64,000 nucleotides of DNA from Kryptolebias marmoratus (GCF_001649575.2 NC_051433.1:11358588-11422587), one strand, 5' to 3'; positions 15,970 to 27,900 are shown, numbered from the stretch's first letter. Notes: generated by a model from the sequence alone, not told the origin. Made by a program: numbers and translations.

Positions 15970-16127
15970 TTAGTCTGGTAAAAGTGTCATTAAAAAAAAG
16001 AGAAATAAATCCATTTTAATTGTCATGCAACTTGTGTACTGGTCAGTCTTCATGTTTGTTTGCAATGTTGGCCACATTTAGACGTCCCAGGCTTCCTGTG
16101 ACATGTCCTCAGTCTCTGCTGTCCTCT

Positions 16128-17688
16128 TCAGTGTCTCTGCTCTCTCTTCTTCTTTAACTCCTTCTCCTGGGCCAGTTCTTCACTTTTATTTTGTATGTAG
16201 ACGGACTGAAATAAAAGCAAATTAAACACCAAGTGTGCCGCCTGCTGTAGAACGTGTATTTATTTTGTATGGAACTCCTGTAAAATAAACATGTTATTTT
16301 AACGAGGTCTGACAAACTCACCAATGCAGTACTGCGACGGGCTGCGAGTTTGACATCCTCTGTAGACACTGTGCTTCTTTTGGCATGCCTGAAGGCAAAT
16401 TAGGAATTGTAAGGTAGTTGGAAAACATTTTGGCGAAAGGCAAAGAGCACTGGGCTGATTTATTAACATGGTTTTAAAAAGCTTACCTTGCGAAGGCCTC
16501 CAGGTCTTTAGCAAATATCTCTGTGCAAAGAAACAAAAACATTCAGGAGTTACGTTCTGTCTCATGAAGGAGCAGTGTGAGTATTTTAGCCAGTTCATAC
16601 GAGCAACGATCTGTAAAGGTTTTTAATCAGAAGATTAACAATACCTGGGTTGTAATAGTTACTGAAGCTAAACCTCTGTTTCTATAAAACATCAGATATT
16701 GTTAATTTGTTATTGATCGTAGAATCATACTCAGGAAATACATATCATCTTTATAATGCCAAAGAACTGAAATATTTAACTGGAAAAAAAATTAGGTATA
16801 CAATGTAGAATGAGTAGATAATGTTTTTAATGTTTGTTTTTGCTAATGCTCTGTAAAGTCACTAGCTTTAATTTTGAAACTGTTCTATAAATAAAAAAAA
16901 AAAGCTTTTGAAAGCTCTTTTTTTTGTGGATTTGACAAAACCAAAAAGTTATGATAGTACAAAGAACATATTGTTTTCAACAATATTTTTTTGCTATAAA
17001 CAAAAGAGCAATACAGCATTTAAAGAGGGCAATTGTTAAGGTGCCCTATGGTCACATTTAGTTTCTTATTGCTCATAAAAGAATTCCTGGAAAAGCTGAC
17101 AAATGAAAACAAGATTTGTTTTAGTGAATAAAATGTGTTAAGAGTTAAATTACACTGACATTAAAAGTAACAGAGTTGTAAAATGAATAACGGGGTTAAT
17201 GCTAATTGTGAGTCCCTGTGATTTAAGAAAATGTAAAAGCCCTTAAAATCTATAAATAAAGCTTTTAAAATATTTGTAGATGACAGCTTATAGTCGACTG
17301 TAACACATCCTGTTGGGCAGATAAGTACAAGAATGGGGCTGCAGATGTAATATATAATTAAAAAGGATAAAAGACCATTTAAAACAAGTCACAGTAAATG
17401 AGATGTCATGTCTTGTTTCTGACAGTGAACTCACCACATTGTCTGAAGGTTGTCTCAGCTATCGCTGCCACGACTTGTCGGCTGAACTCCCTCCGTTGTT
17501 TCTCTCCCACCTTCTGACACAGACGGCCCACTGTATAATGAACTGCGGCTTTTAACCTCTGAAAGTAAAAGCAGATGTCACACAAATACAAATCCCGCGA
17601 ACAACCCCCCCAACAACAGGCTTGTCGGTGCTAATTTTGATGAAACGCGACTCTTTACCTGCTGGGTTTCGTCTGCATCCGCTGACAT
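16128..17688 (-). CDS. cenps: Centromere protein S / MHF1
   Basis: A histone-fold protein that pairs with CENPX, acting both in the CENP-T-W-S-X nucleosome-like complex at centromeres and with FANCM at stalled forks. Minus-strand exons in coding order are 17659-17688, 17435-17558, 16487-16520, 16322-16388 and 16128-16205, giving 110 aa with all junctions GT-AG and in phase. The start is MSADADETQQ. The histone-fold core includes AAVHYTVGRLC, FSRQVVAAIAETTFRQC and FARHAKRSTVSTEDVKLAARR, all characteristic of CENPS. The protein ends with a short basic tail KKKREQRH and is shorter than human CENPS (138 aa) because the C-terminal extension is reduced. It is convergent with tardbp. Confidence 0.93.
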
Positions 17689-19372
17689 TTTAAAAAAAAT
17701 CCAGAACAAGGTTAACCTCGACGACTTCAAAATGAGTAGCGAAGCTGGCAAAATGTCTCACAATTCAAAGCTATAGCATCCACAAAGGTTCAGCCATAAA
17801 AAGATTTGGGAAAACAAAACAAAAACTCGCGGGAGGAAGTTTTTTTTCCGCTTATGGGGTTCGTTCATTAATTTCACAACGCCACCTTGTGACCCGGAGG
17901 TGGTACTACACCGTTTTACTGTTTTTAAAGGGAGATGAGGGAAATAGGTACATTTATTTATTATTAGTTAGTATTTTACCTGCAGCAGTCCCAGTCAGGG
18001 TTGACATCTTTTCTTTAAAATAAGGAAATCGTCCAGTATTTGAAGCTGAAAAGACTTCCTTATAAGCTCTGTCAAAAAGCCTGTTTTTGGTAGCATTGTC
18101 TGTTTGTGCTCACGATTACTCAAAATGTTATGAATGCAATTTCATGAAATTTTCAGATAATGTCAAACAGAGTACAAGGAAGGAAGTGATTAGATTTTGG
18201 TGTTGATCTGGATTAGGATTATCTTTACAGAAACTGACATAAATGGACTATATAGCCTTTCTAGCCAATCAGGCCACTCAAAGAGCTTTACAACACAATG
18301 TGAGCCCTCATTTACCCATCCACACGACACTGAATATCTACAAAGCTAATCCGAATAAATCATTCTATGGAAACTAATCAGTGCTTTAAAACTCTTTTTG
18401 CCAATGGGGCACACATCAGTTCAGTCTTGCCTAGGGACACTTCAAGGAATTGAACCTCCAATTCTCTCATTGGAGGATGACTGTTCTAACCACTGATCCA
18501 CAGCCACCTGTACTATAGTGTGTAGTAATTGAAGAGGACAGTGACCCTATGGCCTTGGTGGAGGTTTGTGCTCTCTGAGTGCTTTTAGTTAAGGAACATT
18601 ATGTTCCTTAGTTTAGGTGCCAGTCTGAATGTGTTTATAGATGATTTAAGAGATGAAAGTGATTTTTGTCCAATCAGTGCTGGAGAAAGTTTTTCACCCA
18701 CAGGGAAAAAAAGTTGAACACAGGAACTTACTTTGGTTAATTGACTCTACTGATGTTTAAGCTGCTTTTTGTCAAGTAAAGTGATCAACTTTTTAGTTTG
18801 AAACTTTTTCATTTTCTGTGAAAATGCAACATGAGTGCTGAAAAACTTAACTAAAAATTGCTGAAGCAACATTGTTAAAAAGGTAAAAAAAAAAAACAAC
18901 ACACACCACTCAAAAATAGGTAAATTTGGTGCAGCATTCCCAACACATACAGTACTTTAATGCCAACAGACTAAAACCTCTGTTTAAAACTTTGCAAGAT
19001 TCATTCCTTCAGTGAATGCTACTTTAAAGAGGAACAAGCAGGAAATGGTTTACTGCAATGTTTAGCCAAAGAGGTGCTGGGAACCAAGTACTTTATAATG
19101 GTTTCCAATTCAAGGACAGAACGGTGTCTGGCTGCGTCCCTGAGAGAGGCAGGTGTGAAGACACTGTAGACTAAATGGAGTCTGAGAATCTAGAAGTTCA
19201 CTCAGAAAACAAGTACGTCACATCTGCAGACCAGATTCTGTTTTCCTGCTAGTGAAAAAGCTGTTTGAAATATTAGAAAATTATGTAAAGGAAATTTTTT
19301 TACCTACAGAAAGCCTGATCTGACATTAAGAAAAAAATAAGGGGGACAGACAAACTTTTGCTTTCTCCTCCC
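17689..19372. other. Intergenic region between cenps and rbp7
   Basis: The cenps 5' flank (about 17689-17880) is followed by dispersed repeats at 18060-18600 and then AT-rich sequence. No coding frame recognised. Confidence 0.6.
18060..18600. repeat. Composite dispersed repeat
   Basis: 18070-18240 and 18535-18590 match, in reverse orientation, the segment at about 53160-53410. Shared text includes GGTGTTGATCTGGAT against its variant, and GTGGAGGTTTG...CTCTGAGTGCTT. Between them, 18240-18535 resembles another common fish repeat, with the GCCACTCAAAGAGCTTTAC and AGGGACACTTCAAGGAATTG modules. This looks like one repeat inserted into another. Confidence 0.5.
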
Positions 19373-19377
19373 TCCCT

Positions 19378-19383
19378 TTTATT
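19378..19383 (-). terminator. rbp7: rbp7 polyadenylation signal candidate
   Basis: TTTATT on the plus strand (AATAAA on minus), about 90 bases past the rbp7 stop. Confidence 0.45.
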
Positions 19384-19472
19384 GTTAGGTATGACAGCTG
19401 GCACAGCGCATCTCTCAGCTCATTTGAGGGAAAACGCCAAACAAAGTGTTAAAGCGTTTTAAAAAGGCAACA

Positions 19473-20264
19473 TCACTGGGTCCTTTTATAAATTTGCTTG
19501 CAAACTTGACCTTCACATTTGAGTTCCTGAAAAGAGAGAAAAGGCAAAAATTACAAATCATGAAGTTCATCTCTAATTGCAAAGAGAGCATGTAGGCAAC
19601 TGAGAATACAAGAACCTTTAAATAGGCTCAACATTTGGAACACCAGGAGTACTCTGTGCTTTCTGAACACACATTAAAGACGTGCAGTCGTACCAGATGA
19701 AGCTCATCTCCTTGAATCCAGTGAACCCAGCCCCGGTTTCCCTTTTCTCCCTTCTGAACGCACACCAGCTTATCGTTATCCCAGGTGACCACACTCTGGC
19801 AAATTAAATAAAATATAAAAAAAACAAAACCTTTCAATTTCCAGTTTATTAGCTCAGAGTGGCACAAGTCAGAGTTTAACATGCTTACCTTGCACAACCG
19901 GTTGTCCATTCCTTTGGTCACCTCGTCGAACTCCTCACCAATTTTGAACGAACATTCGTAGTTTTTCAAAGTGGTGACAGTTTGAAATGTGAAACTATCT
20001 CCGTCTTGCTTAATCACCTTGCGAGGCTTCAGCAAGGAGGCAATCTTGCGTGTTGCAAAGTCAATGCCTGCGTGCCAAAAAAAGAAAAACAAATCATTTC
20101 ATCCTGTGTAACACAAGACCAGCTTTTTCATTGTCAGAGTAAACCAGGATAAGTAAGGCACAGAACCTCAGAAATAAGCAACCCAGCTTACCAAGTGCGA
20201 CCATATAACCATCGATGTTGTCGTTGCTGATGATGTCCCACGTCCCGTTGTAGTCAGCAGGCAT
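19473..20264 (-). CDS. rbp7: Cellular retinol-binding protein 7
   Basis: A small cytosolic lipocalin-fold protein of the FABP/CRBP family that binds retinol. Exons in coding order are 20192-20264, 19889-20067, 19694-19795 and 19473-19526, giving 135 aa. The four-exon layout and length match the family. The start MPADYNGTWDIISNDN and the helix-turn-helix segment IDFATRKIASLLKP are CRBP signatures. In the late strand the sequence is GNRGWVHWIQGDELHL: the His where CRBP1/2 have the ligand-contacting Gln is the residue typical of RBP7. The end is CEGQVCKQIYKRTQ. It is transcribed away from the membrane-protein gene at 20726. Confidence 0.92.
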
Positions 20265-20725
20265 GTTGGCGGTTTGACCCTCTGAGGACTTGGCAGGAGG
20301 AGCATCAGAAGTGAACAGAGTCAGACTTAGTGCGTTAGATGTTTTATAGTGTCTCAATATGGGGCAGGGGTGGATGCGATGCTTCCCCCACATATTTGAA
20401 CACATTTAGAGGAGGAGAAGTGGTGGGTGGGTGGAGCTGCACTTTTTATTTTAAAGCTATCCCTGCTCCTGGTTAATCCTTACAGGATGAGGTCAACTTT
20501 GACTAAAAAAACCTCAAATAAAATCACTAAATAAATGATCTTTTTTAACAGCTTGGCATCAGCTTCTGTTAATTGCTGATCAATTGAAATCAGGTGTTTC
20601 TGAAGCAGGGAAACCTGGAAAACATGTGCCTGGAGGAGCAGGACTGAGGAACTCAGAATGAAACCTGATCTTTCCTCGGAGCACACGCAGCGGCCGGCAG
20701 CAGAGTTTCAGCACACGCCGTCTGG
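20265..20725. promoter_or_regulatory. Shared 5' region between rbp7 and the membrane-protein gene
   Basis: The two start codons face away from each other across 461 bases, so both promoters or 5' UTRs must lie here or a 5' exon must overlap. 20465-20655 resembles a damaged copy of the MITE-like family at 15726, ending TGGAGGAGCAGGACTGAG. No clear TATA or initiator was identified. Confidence 0.35.
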
Positions 20726-21988
20726 ATGCTTCATTACATGCTGGTCTTCATGGCGTATCACAGCAGCAGACGGATCCCACTGAATCAGAGGCTAAAATTG
20801 TAAGTACGCTTATGGATGGAGATGACAAAACTATTTATACTGATGCATTTTTTTTTCTGTTCACAGTCAGGTGGTGAATGCAGTGTTCATTGTAGCAGTT
20901 CTGGCCCCTCAGCTCTTTGTCATGGGAAGGTAACTAGGACGCAGGTTGTGGCATTGAGCCACACAGATCATGAGTTACTTGGATAAAAAGGGGAACGTTT
21001 ATAATAGTGTTTGGGTTTTTTTAAATTTGAGGCCCAAATCTTCACGATACTGCAGGCAGCCTCTTCTGAACAACTTGGCGATCTCTGTTGCCCTGTCCAT
21101 CGTTGCTTCAGGTGAGTCCCGTCCCCGTCAGCCTTCATGCCACTTCCAAAATAAGAACGTTTGTTTAATTTTAACACGTCCCCTCTTTTTAAGGGTTTTC
21201 GGTGATATTCACTCTGATGGATCTGGTTCATCAGAGCTTGTGGGCTGCCTATCACGTGTTTGGGCTGCTGTCGTGTGCACATGGACTCAGCACGGCCATC
21301 TTGACTCTCACAGCAGCACCCTGTGTAAGAAACTATATTAGTAAATTGGCATTCCTTGAAGGAATCAATATCGCCCACCGGCTTGTTGACGAATGATGGA
21401 ATCGAAGTCGTTTTGGCCAGTCAGAGTATGTGTTGTGACTGACTCTCAGCTACTACCACATCAAATCTTAGCTCGATACCTATAAAAATGACTGAGTTAG
21501 AGCCATTTTTGTGTTGGCTAATATCGATTAGCTGTGGTGGCCATCTTGAATTTGACTGACTCCAAAAGTTGATCAGTACATCTAATGAATATTTCCTAAA
21601 AGTTTCATTAAAATCCATTCAGTGATTCATGATATTTTGGTGCCTTGAAACAGATCAAGGCAGAGTCCGGCAAAAATGACACTGTTTGTCTTTGACTTTC
21701 AAGCAGTGGGCGTCGATAATGAAGGGGAAAAGAGCAACATCAGTGATCCTTTATTCATATTTACAGGCCAAAACCACTCCGGAGCTGTACTACATGTCCG
21801 TAGTTCTAACAGTCGCCTCCACTTTCAGTACAGGTGAGGGACATTTCTCACCAGCACGGACAGAAATAATCTCCAGTTTCTACACAGTGCCACCTGCTTG
21901 CGTCTGTTTAGGTTTTTTCGCGGTGAGAGGAGGCCTGTGGCTAACCAAAAGCCAGTGGATGATGGGGACGGGCAGAGCCGGAGAGTAA
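20726..21988 (+). CDS. Unrecognised small multipass membrane protein
   Basis: I do not recognise this family. Exons 20726-20799, 20867-20929, 21056-21111, 21194-21324, 21767-21833 and 21912-21988 join in frame through GT-AG junctions to 155 aa. The regular junctions and strongly hydrophobic product argue for a real gene. Likely membrane segments lie at about residues 27-44 (VVNAVFIVAVLAPQLFVMG), 50-73, 80-103 (with FGLLSCAHGLSTAILTL) and 115-138 (YMSVVLTVASTFSTGFFAV). There is no signal peptide; the amino end is MLHYMLVFMAYHSSRR. The fifth intron carries a dispersed repeat. The start codon is uncertain because two further in-frame ATGs follow within nine codons and the frame stays open upstream. 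No polyadenylation signal was found close by. Confidence 0.7.
21335..21660 (+). repeat. Dispersed repeat family R1, copy 1 (within an intron)
   Basis: It matches the reverse complement of 38040-38460 over most of its length. Shared text includes GACTCTCAGCTACTACCACA, TTTGTGTTGGCTAAT and TAGCTGTGGTGG. One edge carries the near-palindrome ATTCCTTGAAGGAAT followed by ATATCGCCCACCG. No coding capacity. Confidence 0.7.
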
Positions 21989-23598
21989 TGAAAAGGGTCC
22001 AGCTGTCCCCACGCTGCCACCTGATCCTGCATGTTTAAAGAATTCATGAGGTTTCTGCGTCGCCAGCAGTAACATTAAACCATAAACAACAAAAAGGAGG
22101 AAAAAAAAAAGTGCAAGTGAGCTGATCCTCGTCGCATTTTAACACTGGCTGCAGGAAAGCAGATGTCTTGCTTGTTTAGAAATGTTTGCTGGATGTGTTT
22201 TAGTGAACGGTAAGCTCATAATTCTGTAGTTTAGACAGTTCTGTAAACTACACGTCTAACAAATACAAAAGTTTCGTATTCAAACAAGAGCTTAAATTTT
22301 AATTTAAGCGCATTCAACAAGCTTTAAACTTTAAAAACATTTTTTTATTCTGCTCTGAAGCAACTTTTAGTTGCCTGTTTTGCTCCATTTTAACCTTTGT
22401 GTATTTGCAGAGATAAAACTGGATGTCTTAAGTGTTTTTATTTGACTTGTTTTTACATTATCTATCAGCAATACATAATTAAAGCTCAAAATTATTTATA
22501 AAGTAAACATCCTGCAACTTATAGTGGTTGTCTTTTGGAATATTTTTCTTTAAAACTGTTACAAACGTTCAGGATTTGCTGTCAGTCGGTGGTTAAGCTC
22601 TGCTGTAATTTCTGTTCAGACAGTAAATCTGTAAAAAAAAAAAAAAAAAATATGCCAAGCTAAACTGTGTTTAGTGTGAGACGGGCTTTATGCAAATATA
22701 TAAAATATATGACCAAGGAAGAAAAGTCTGGATCACAGATTTGTGAAATACAAAGTATTTTTTTTTTTTTTTTTTTTTTATCCGTTTCATGACTGTTTTA
22801 TTGTTCTACTATTGTGTGAGGCTGTGTGGAAATTTCTTTTAACTTAACTTTTACTCATGCTGATCAAATTCAGGTCAGAGAACAGCGTTTCTGTGGAAAT
22901 GATCAGGATTTTATTGAAAGATGAACATGTAAACTTCATGAACAGGTCTCTAAAATACATCAGATCCTGCCTGGAAATCCTGGACCAACATACAAAAGAA
23001 AAAAAAAATCTCCAGGCTGCATTTAATATATTTTCCTAAAGGAATGTCACTGTAGATGGACTATAACTGTGCTTTTATTTATTTGAAAAGTTCAAAAATA
23101 TATTCTACCTCACTGTCTGATAAGAAAAAATAATTTATGTTTTTTGGAAGCACCTACATTTTTTGTTCTTTAAGAGTAAGTGCGTTATATTGAGGTTACG
23201 GCCGTGAAAATACAGAAATGACAATCAAAAATGGCAGATCACACAGAAAACTGCATACGGCATTTGCAAATCTACCTGAGATATGTCATATTCATCCAAA
23301 CACAACTCACTCCGGTGTTTGTCGAACCTGGCTTTTAGCACCAGAGTTTATAAGGTCGCACACTGCATGTTCCGTCATCTCACACTTAAATACACTTCTG
23401 ATCAAGTCTTTAAAAATAAGAAGGTCTGCACACGTATTCACACTTTCACAGAAAAATATTCAAATGAGGCTTCAGCTTTCAGTAAAACGAACCACACTGT
23501 TTTAACCCAATAACTACAAATCAAATATTTACCATTCCTACATAAACTTTAATGCAGCTGCAACCTCTGCTGGTGACCTCTGCTTCCTAAACTTTCAT
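21989..23598. other. Intergenic AT-rich stretch
   Basis: Sequence after the membrane-protein gene stop, presumably including its 3' UTR. It holds poly-A and poly-T runs (about 22630 and 22760). No gene recognised. Confidence 0.5.
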
Positions 23599-23599
23599 C

Positions 23600-24680
23600 A
23601 GACTCTTCTACGCTCCTACCCTCACCTTTGCTCGTGAACTTTGGGCAGTGACTGAAAGAACAAGATCACAGATAAAGGCTCCGTCATACTCCAGAAGAAG
23701 TCAGAGCAGAACTCCTGGGAAAACACCCCCCCTCCCGCAGCGGGACACGTCACGCTCAAAGACTTGAAAGCACGGTGCTTCACGGCCACCGCAGTGAGGT
23801 GTACAGAGCCGGCACGGGATTCTTCCCGTCGGGGGTCGCCACTTCGTCCCTGCATCCTCCATCGGGCCTTCACAAATCTGTCACAAAGCGAGCGCCACGC
23901 TTTTCAGCAGATGGACTCCTCCGTGGACAATATCTGTGCCGTCTCCTTCCCCAAATATTTTGCAGTTTGACAATCTTTATACCGTTCCCCTGGAAGACTC
24001 GTACAGATGTACGCATTTTTGAACTAACTCAGCCAACTGTTCTCTTTAAAGCTGTCCGCATTGCTCGCTCGAGCTCCAGCCAACAACTGGTTTCTGGAAG
24101 CAGAGTATTTGAAACAAAGTGACAACATCGCAGTCCCAGCGCTTTTTCACAACTTAACACGCCCTCGAGCTTCTAACCAATCACACATTATGTGGCGCAA
24201 ACCCCAGTGGGGAAAAAGTTCAGCCAGGGCCTTGTGTCAAGAAGCGGCGGCTGAAGCTACTATGAGGGAAAAAAAAAAAAAATGATGCAATTTTATTGCA
24301 AAACCACATGAATGAGAGCTGAATTTATTGCTTCTTCTGGAGTATGACAACAGCTTTCGAGATGGGGTGAGAGGTTCGGTTATCCAGGAGGGACTCGAAA
24401 GTAAAGCTGCTGTGGCTCCACCTCGAGTGGAGCCAGCTGAGGTTGTTCGGGCATCTGATGAGGATGCCCCCTGGACGCCTCCCTAAGAAGATGTTCCAGG
24501 CATGTCCAACTGGGAGGAGACCCCGGGGAGGACCCAGGACACCCTGGAGAGACTATATCTCTCAGCTGGCCTGGGGAAGCCTTGGAATCCTCCTGGAAGA
24601 GGTGGCTGTGGAGAGAGACGTCTGGGCTTCCCTGATGACCCACCTGGACTAAGCGGCAGATAAGGGATGGATGGAGTTTT
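23600..24680 (+). mobile_element. LINE (non-LTR retrotransposon) 3'-end remnant, interrupted
   Basis: The flanks read as the C-terminal end of a fish non-LTR reverse-transcriptase protein. 23620-23676 contains GTGAACTTTGGGCAGTGACT. 24355-24652 encodes RMPPGRLPKKMFQACPTG, RPRGGPRTPWRDYISQLAWG and EEVAVERDVWASL, followed by a GGATGGATGG tail near 24665. About 680 bases of unrelated DNA (23677-24354) split the element. It is 5'-truncated and decayed, and I do not assign a named clade. Confidence 0.75.
23677..24354. mobile_element. Non-autonomous DNA transposon nested in the LINE remnant
   Basis: GTCATACTCCAGAAGAAG at 23683-23700 and its exact reverse complement at 24331-24348 form an 18-bp perfect terminal inverted repeat just inside the breakpoints of the LINE sequence. 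The roughly 680-base element has no intact coding frame. Target duplication is not clear. A Harbinger-type origin is possible but unproven. Confidence 0.65.
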
Positions 24681-24808
24681 CCACAAGCATGTGGAGCTGC
24701 AAAAAAGGAAAACTTTTAACAGTTTTCCACTGTTTTGCTGGAATAGCTGTCACATTATGAACTCAAACTGGGGGAAAAATAAACAATATTAAAAAGAGTA
24801 ATGTCAAG

Positions 24809-24814
24809 TTTATT
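24809..24814 (-). terminator. h6pd: h6pd polyadenylation signal candidate
   Basis: TTTATT on the plus strand (AATAAA on minus), about 95 bases past the h6pd stop. Confidence 0.45.
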
Positions 24815-24906
24815 TGATTTGCAGTTATTGAACTAAAACATGTTCCGGTCCTCTCTGTGATGGCTCATATATACTCAAATAAAGCAGCTTCATATATTTA
24901 TACTTC

Positions 24907-27900
24907 CTAGCCTAAAAGTGCATCATAGTCAATGTACCAAACTAGGCTGCCGTTGGCAGGTTTCACTCCGGTGACGGGATATTTGTCTGCGGTGTCCTTG
25001 ACCCGGCTCAGCTGGGTGACCAGCTCATGTTTGCCTTTGCCCATCACTAACAGAGCCACCCTGCGTGCTCGGTTAATAGCACTGAAAGTGAGGCTCATGC
25101 GCTGATGAGGCTTGACGGGGCTCTCGGTGAGCGCCACCAGACTTTCCCCGAATTCGCTCAGCTTCCCGCCGGGGAACAGCGAGGCCGTGTGGCCGTCGTA
25201 GCCGACGCCCAGCAGCACGAAGTGAAAGCTGGAGCCGTTGACCAGTTCGCCGAGCTCCTTCTCGTACAGCTGCGCTCCTCCGTCCTCCTCCACACAGAGG
25301 CGCTGGTTCAGCTGCACCGGCATGGGGTGGATGTTGTAGTAGGGTATCTTCACATGCCGCAGCAGGTGCTGGTGCAGGTTGTAGAAGTTGGACTCCACCT
25401 CGGTCAACGGCACGCAGCGCTCATCCACCATCCACACGTGGGTGTTCCACCAGGGGAAGGAGAAGTGGTGCAGGGCCAACCTGTGGAATAAAGCGAGAGG
25501 GGTCGAGCCTCCGGACAGGGCGAGGTGGAAAAGGCTGCCCTCGTTCACCACCGCCTCCGCTGCTTCCTCCATGTCCGCAGCCAGCCTCTCAACCAGCTCC
25601 TCGGTCCAGGCGGACACCATGTCGGCGCTGCGGAACTTGCCCTGCATCACCTGGAAGCTGCTGGGCGACGGGCCTCCTATCTGGTCCGGGCCGATTACTA
25701 CCACCTCGCTGTTGTAGCGGATCTCCTTCCCTTTCAGGTGGATGTCCAGCATGTCTCCGTTGTCGGCACCGCCGGGGTAGATCCGCGGAAACGAGCCGGT
25801 CAGGCTGCTGAGGAGTGGCGTCCACAAAGCCCAGGAGGCCAGCAGGTTCTCAGTACTGATAAAGCTATTTTTTTGCCCAGCTAAGATGCGAGATATAAGC
25901 TCCGCGTACGCTTCCTTCTCTTTTACCGGCGTTTGCACATAGTAGTCTGAAATGTGCAGGCCCAAAACGATGACATCCGCATGCTCAGTCACTTCCTTCC
26001 ACTCCTGGTCCTTCAAAGCTGGCTTGAACAGATTCTTGCTAACGAGGACTGCCGCGTACTGAAGGCTGCCCTGGCCGAAGTAGAACACTATCTGTTTCGG
26101 TTTGCAGTGAACGCTGTGGTGGTTCTGAAGGCAGAAGACGTCGTTCTTAAAAAGTATGCGCGCGTATCCCATTCGCTCGTCCAACATCTTCCCCGAGATC
26201 AGAAGAATGGGCACCCCCTCGTACTGCGGCTCGTCGACGTGGGCCAGAACAGCTGCAACACAGTCGCACGTTAGCGTCACGATTTCTTCCGCTCGAACTG
26301 AATTGCCTCAGACTAACGGAAACGGTGACCGTGTTCACCTGCAAACGTCGCAGTTAGGCTGACGTGGTCCTTCGTTTTGTTCAGCTCCTGTTGAACCTCA
26401 GCTTTGTAGGCCTGGTACTGCCCGATCACGGCTTGGTTCTTTCCCAAAGGCAGCATGGAACTGAGGATCTGCAGCTTGTGTCGAAGGACCTCTTCGCTGT
26501 TGCTCACGTTCGCAGGGAGCCTCATCGTGAGCAGCGTCATGACCTCGGTCAGGTGGTTTTGCAGCACATCTCTGATCACACCGTACTCGTTATAGAAGGC
26601 GTTACGACCTTTGGGGTTAAAGCGGAGCAAACAAGAACACGGATTTACAAGGAAGCATAGTCGCTGTGGGAAGAAAGGTCACCATTTGTCAATTATATTT
26701 GGCACTAAAAAGTATCTCGTCTTTCTTGGGTCTTTAAACTCGGTAAAACGTTTATTTTTAATTTGTTCTGTTTGCTGGTGCCCGTGGGATCCCTGCATTG
26801 TTGCAGAGTTAACTTTAATGCTTTGCTTTATAAAAGACAGGCTGCGTGGTCTGTTGCTGCAAAACAAGCCCAGATAATCAGCCCTCCACCACCGTGCCGG
26901 AGAGTTGGTACAACTCATTTTGCTGCTTGTCTTTTGATAAACATGTTTGCTGTACTCTTGAGTTTTTTTTTTCCTTTAATGTAGTTGTTTTTTGCTTTTG
27001 TTTCTGTTTGTGTGGAGATAATATGCTTTTATTCTGTTTTTTAAGAGAACGTCACATGTTCACTCGCTGAGAAATAATTTCCCTCTGGGCGATGATAAAG
27101 AGCTTATTCTATTCTGTTCACTGTTCAAAAAGTCTTGTTTTTTTTTTTTTCTTCTTCTTCTCTTTTAAAATCAGAAACAACTCTCTTTCTCCTGGCCAGT
27201 CATTTGCTTTTGTAGAAGCAGAAGGGAGGCCCAGATGCGTTAATCAGCTGATCAGTGACCTTCAGTAGTCGTATCTTTACTCTCCTAACTCCTCTGGAAG
27301 CAGCGGGAGAGGAGGTTTTCACGCACTGCTTCTGCATCTTGGCTCAGTTTTTAAAATAAAATATGGCACTGATGTCTATCTGAATAAATGTAACATTTTT
27401 AATGACCTTTGGGCTCGTGTTTTGTTCTGTGCACCACTTTGTACGCACATTTCAGCATATATAGGACCTAACGAGGCACAAAGCGTTAACTGGTTTGTAC
27501 AGGTTGAGTGAGATTTAGAAAAGGTGCTCGGGATCAGGCGGGAGTAAACCTCTCAGTAAGAACCCTGGTGTTAAATAATGATTTTTAAAATGTCGTATTT
27601 TTTGATCATAACCACAGTCAAATTGATATTTTTCAAAATGTGTAATTACCTTTACAATCCAGGGTCTCTTTCAGGACAATCTCTATTCTCTCGATGTGGT
27701 GCCTGTTCCAGATGGGATCCAGAACCTTTCTGTTCTCCGTCCGGAAGGGAAGTATCTTTGACACGACCTTTTTCCATGAAAGACAAATATATAAAATTTA
27801 ACACCTCATTTACAGGCGAGATAAACAAGGTGCACCAGATTCATTTTCAACCTGCTTTCCCAAGTAGTGGTCGATCCTGTACATCTCTTCTTCCTTCAGA

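Noticed and set aside
22857..23513. Overlapping 60-95 codon frames
   Set aside because: AT-rich intergenic DNA with no domain or exon structure.
24443..24652. 69-codon frame as a host gene
   Set aside because: It is the C-terminal end of a LINE protein, not a cellular gene.
25105..25884. Several plus-strand frames of 100-130 codons
   Set aside because: Antisense to the long h6pd exon, whose minus-strand frame carries the lactonase motifs.
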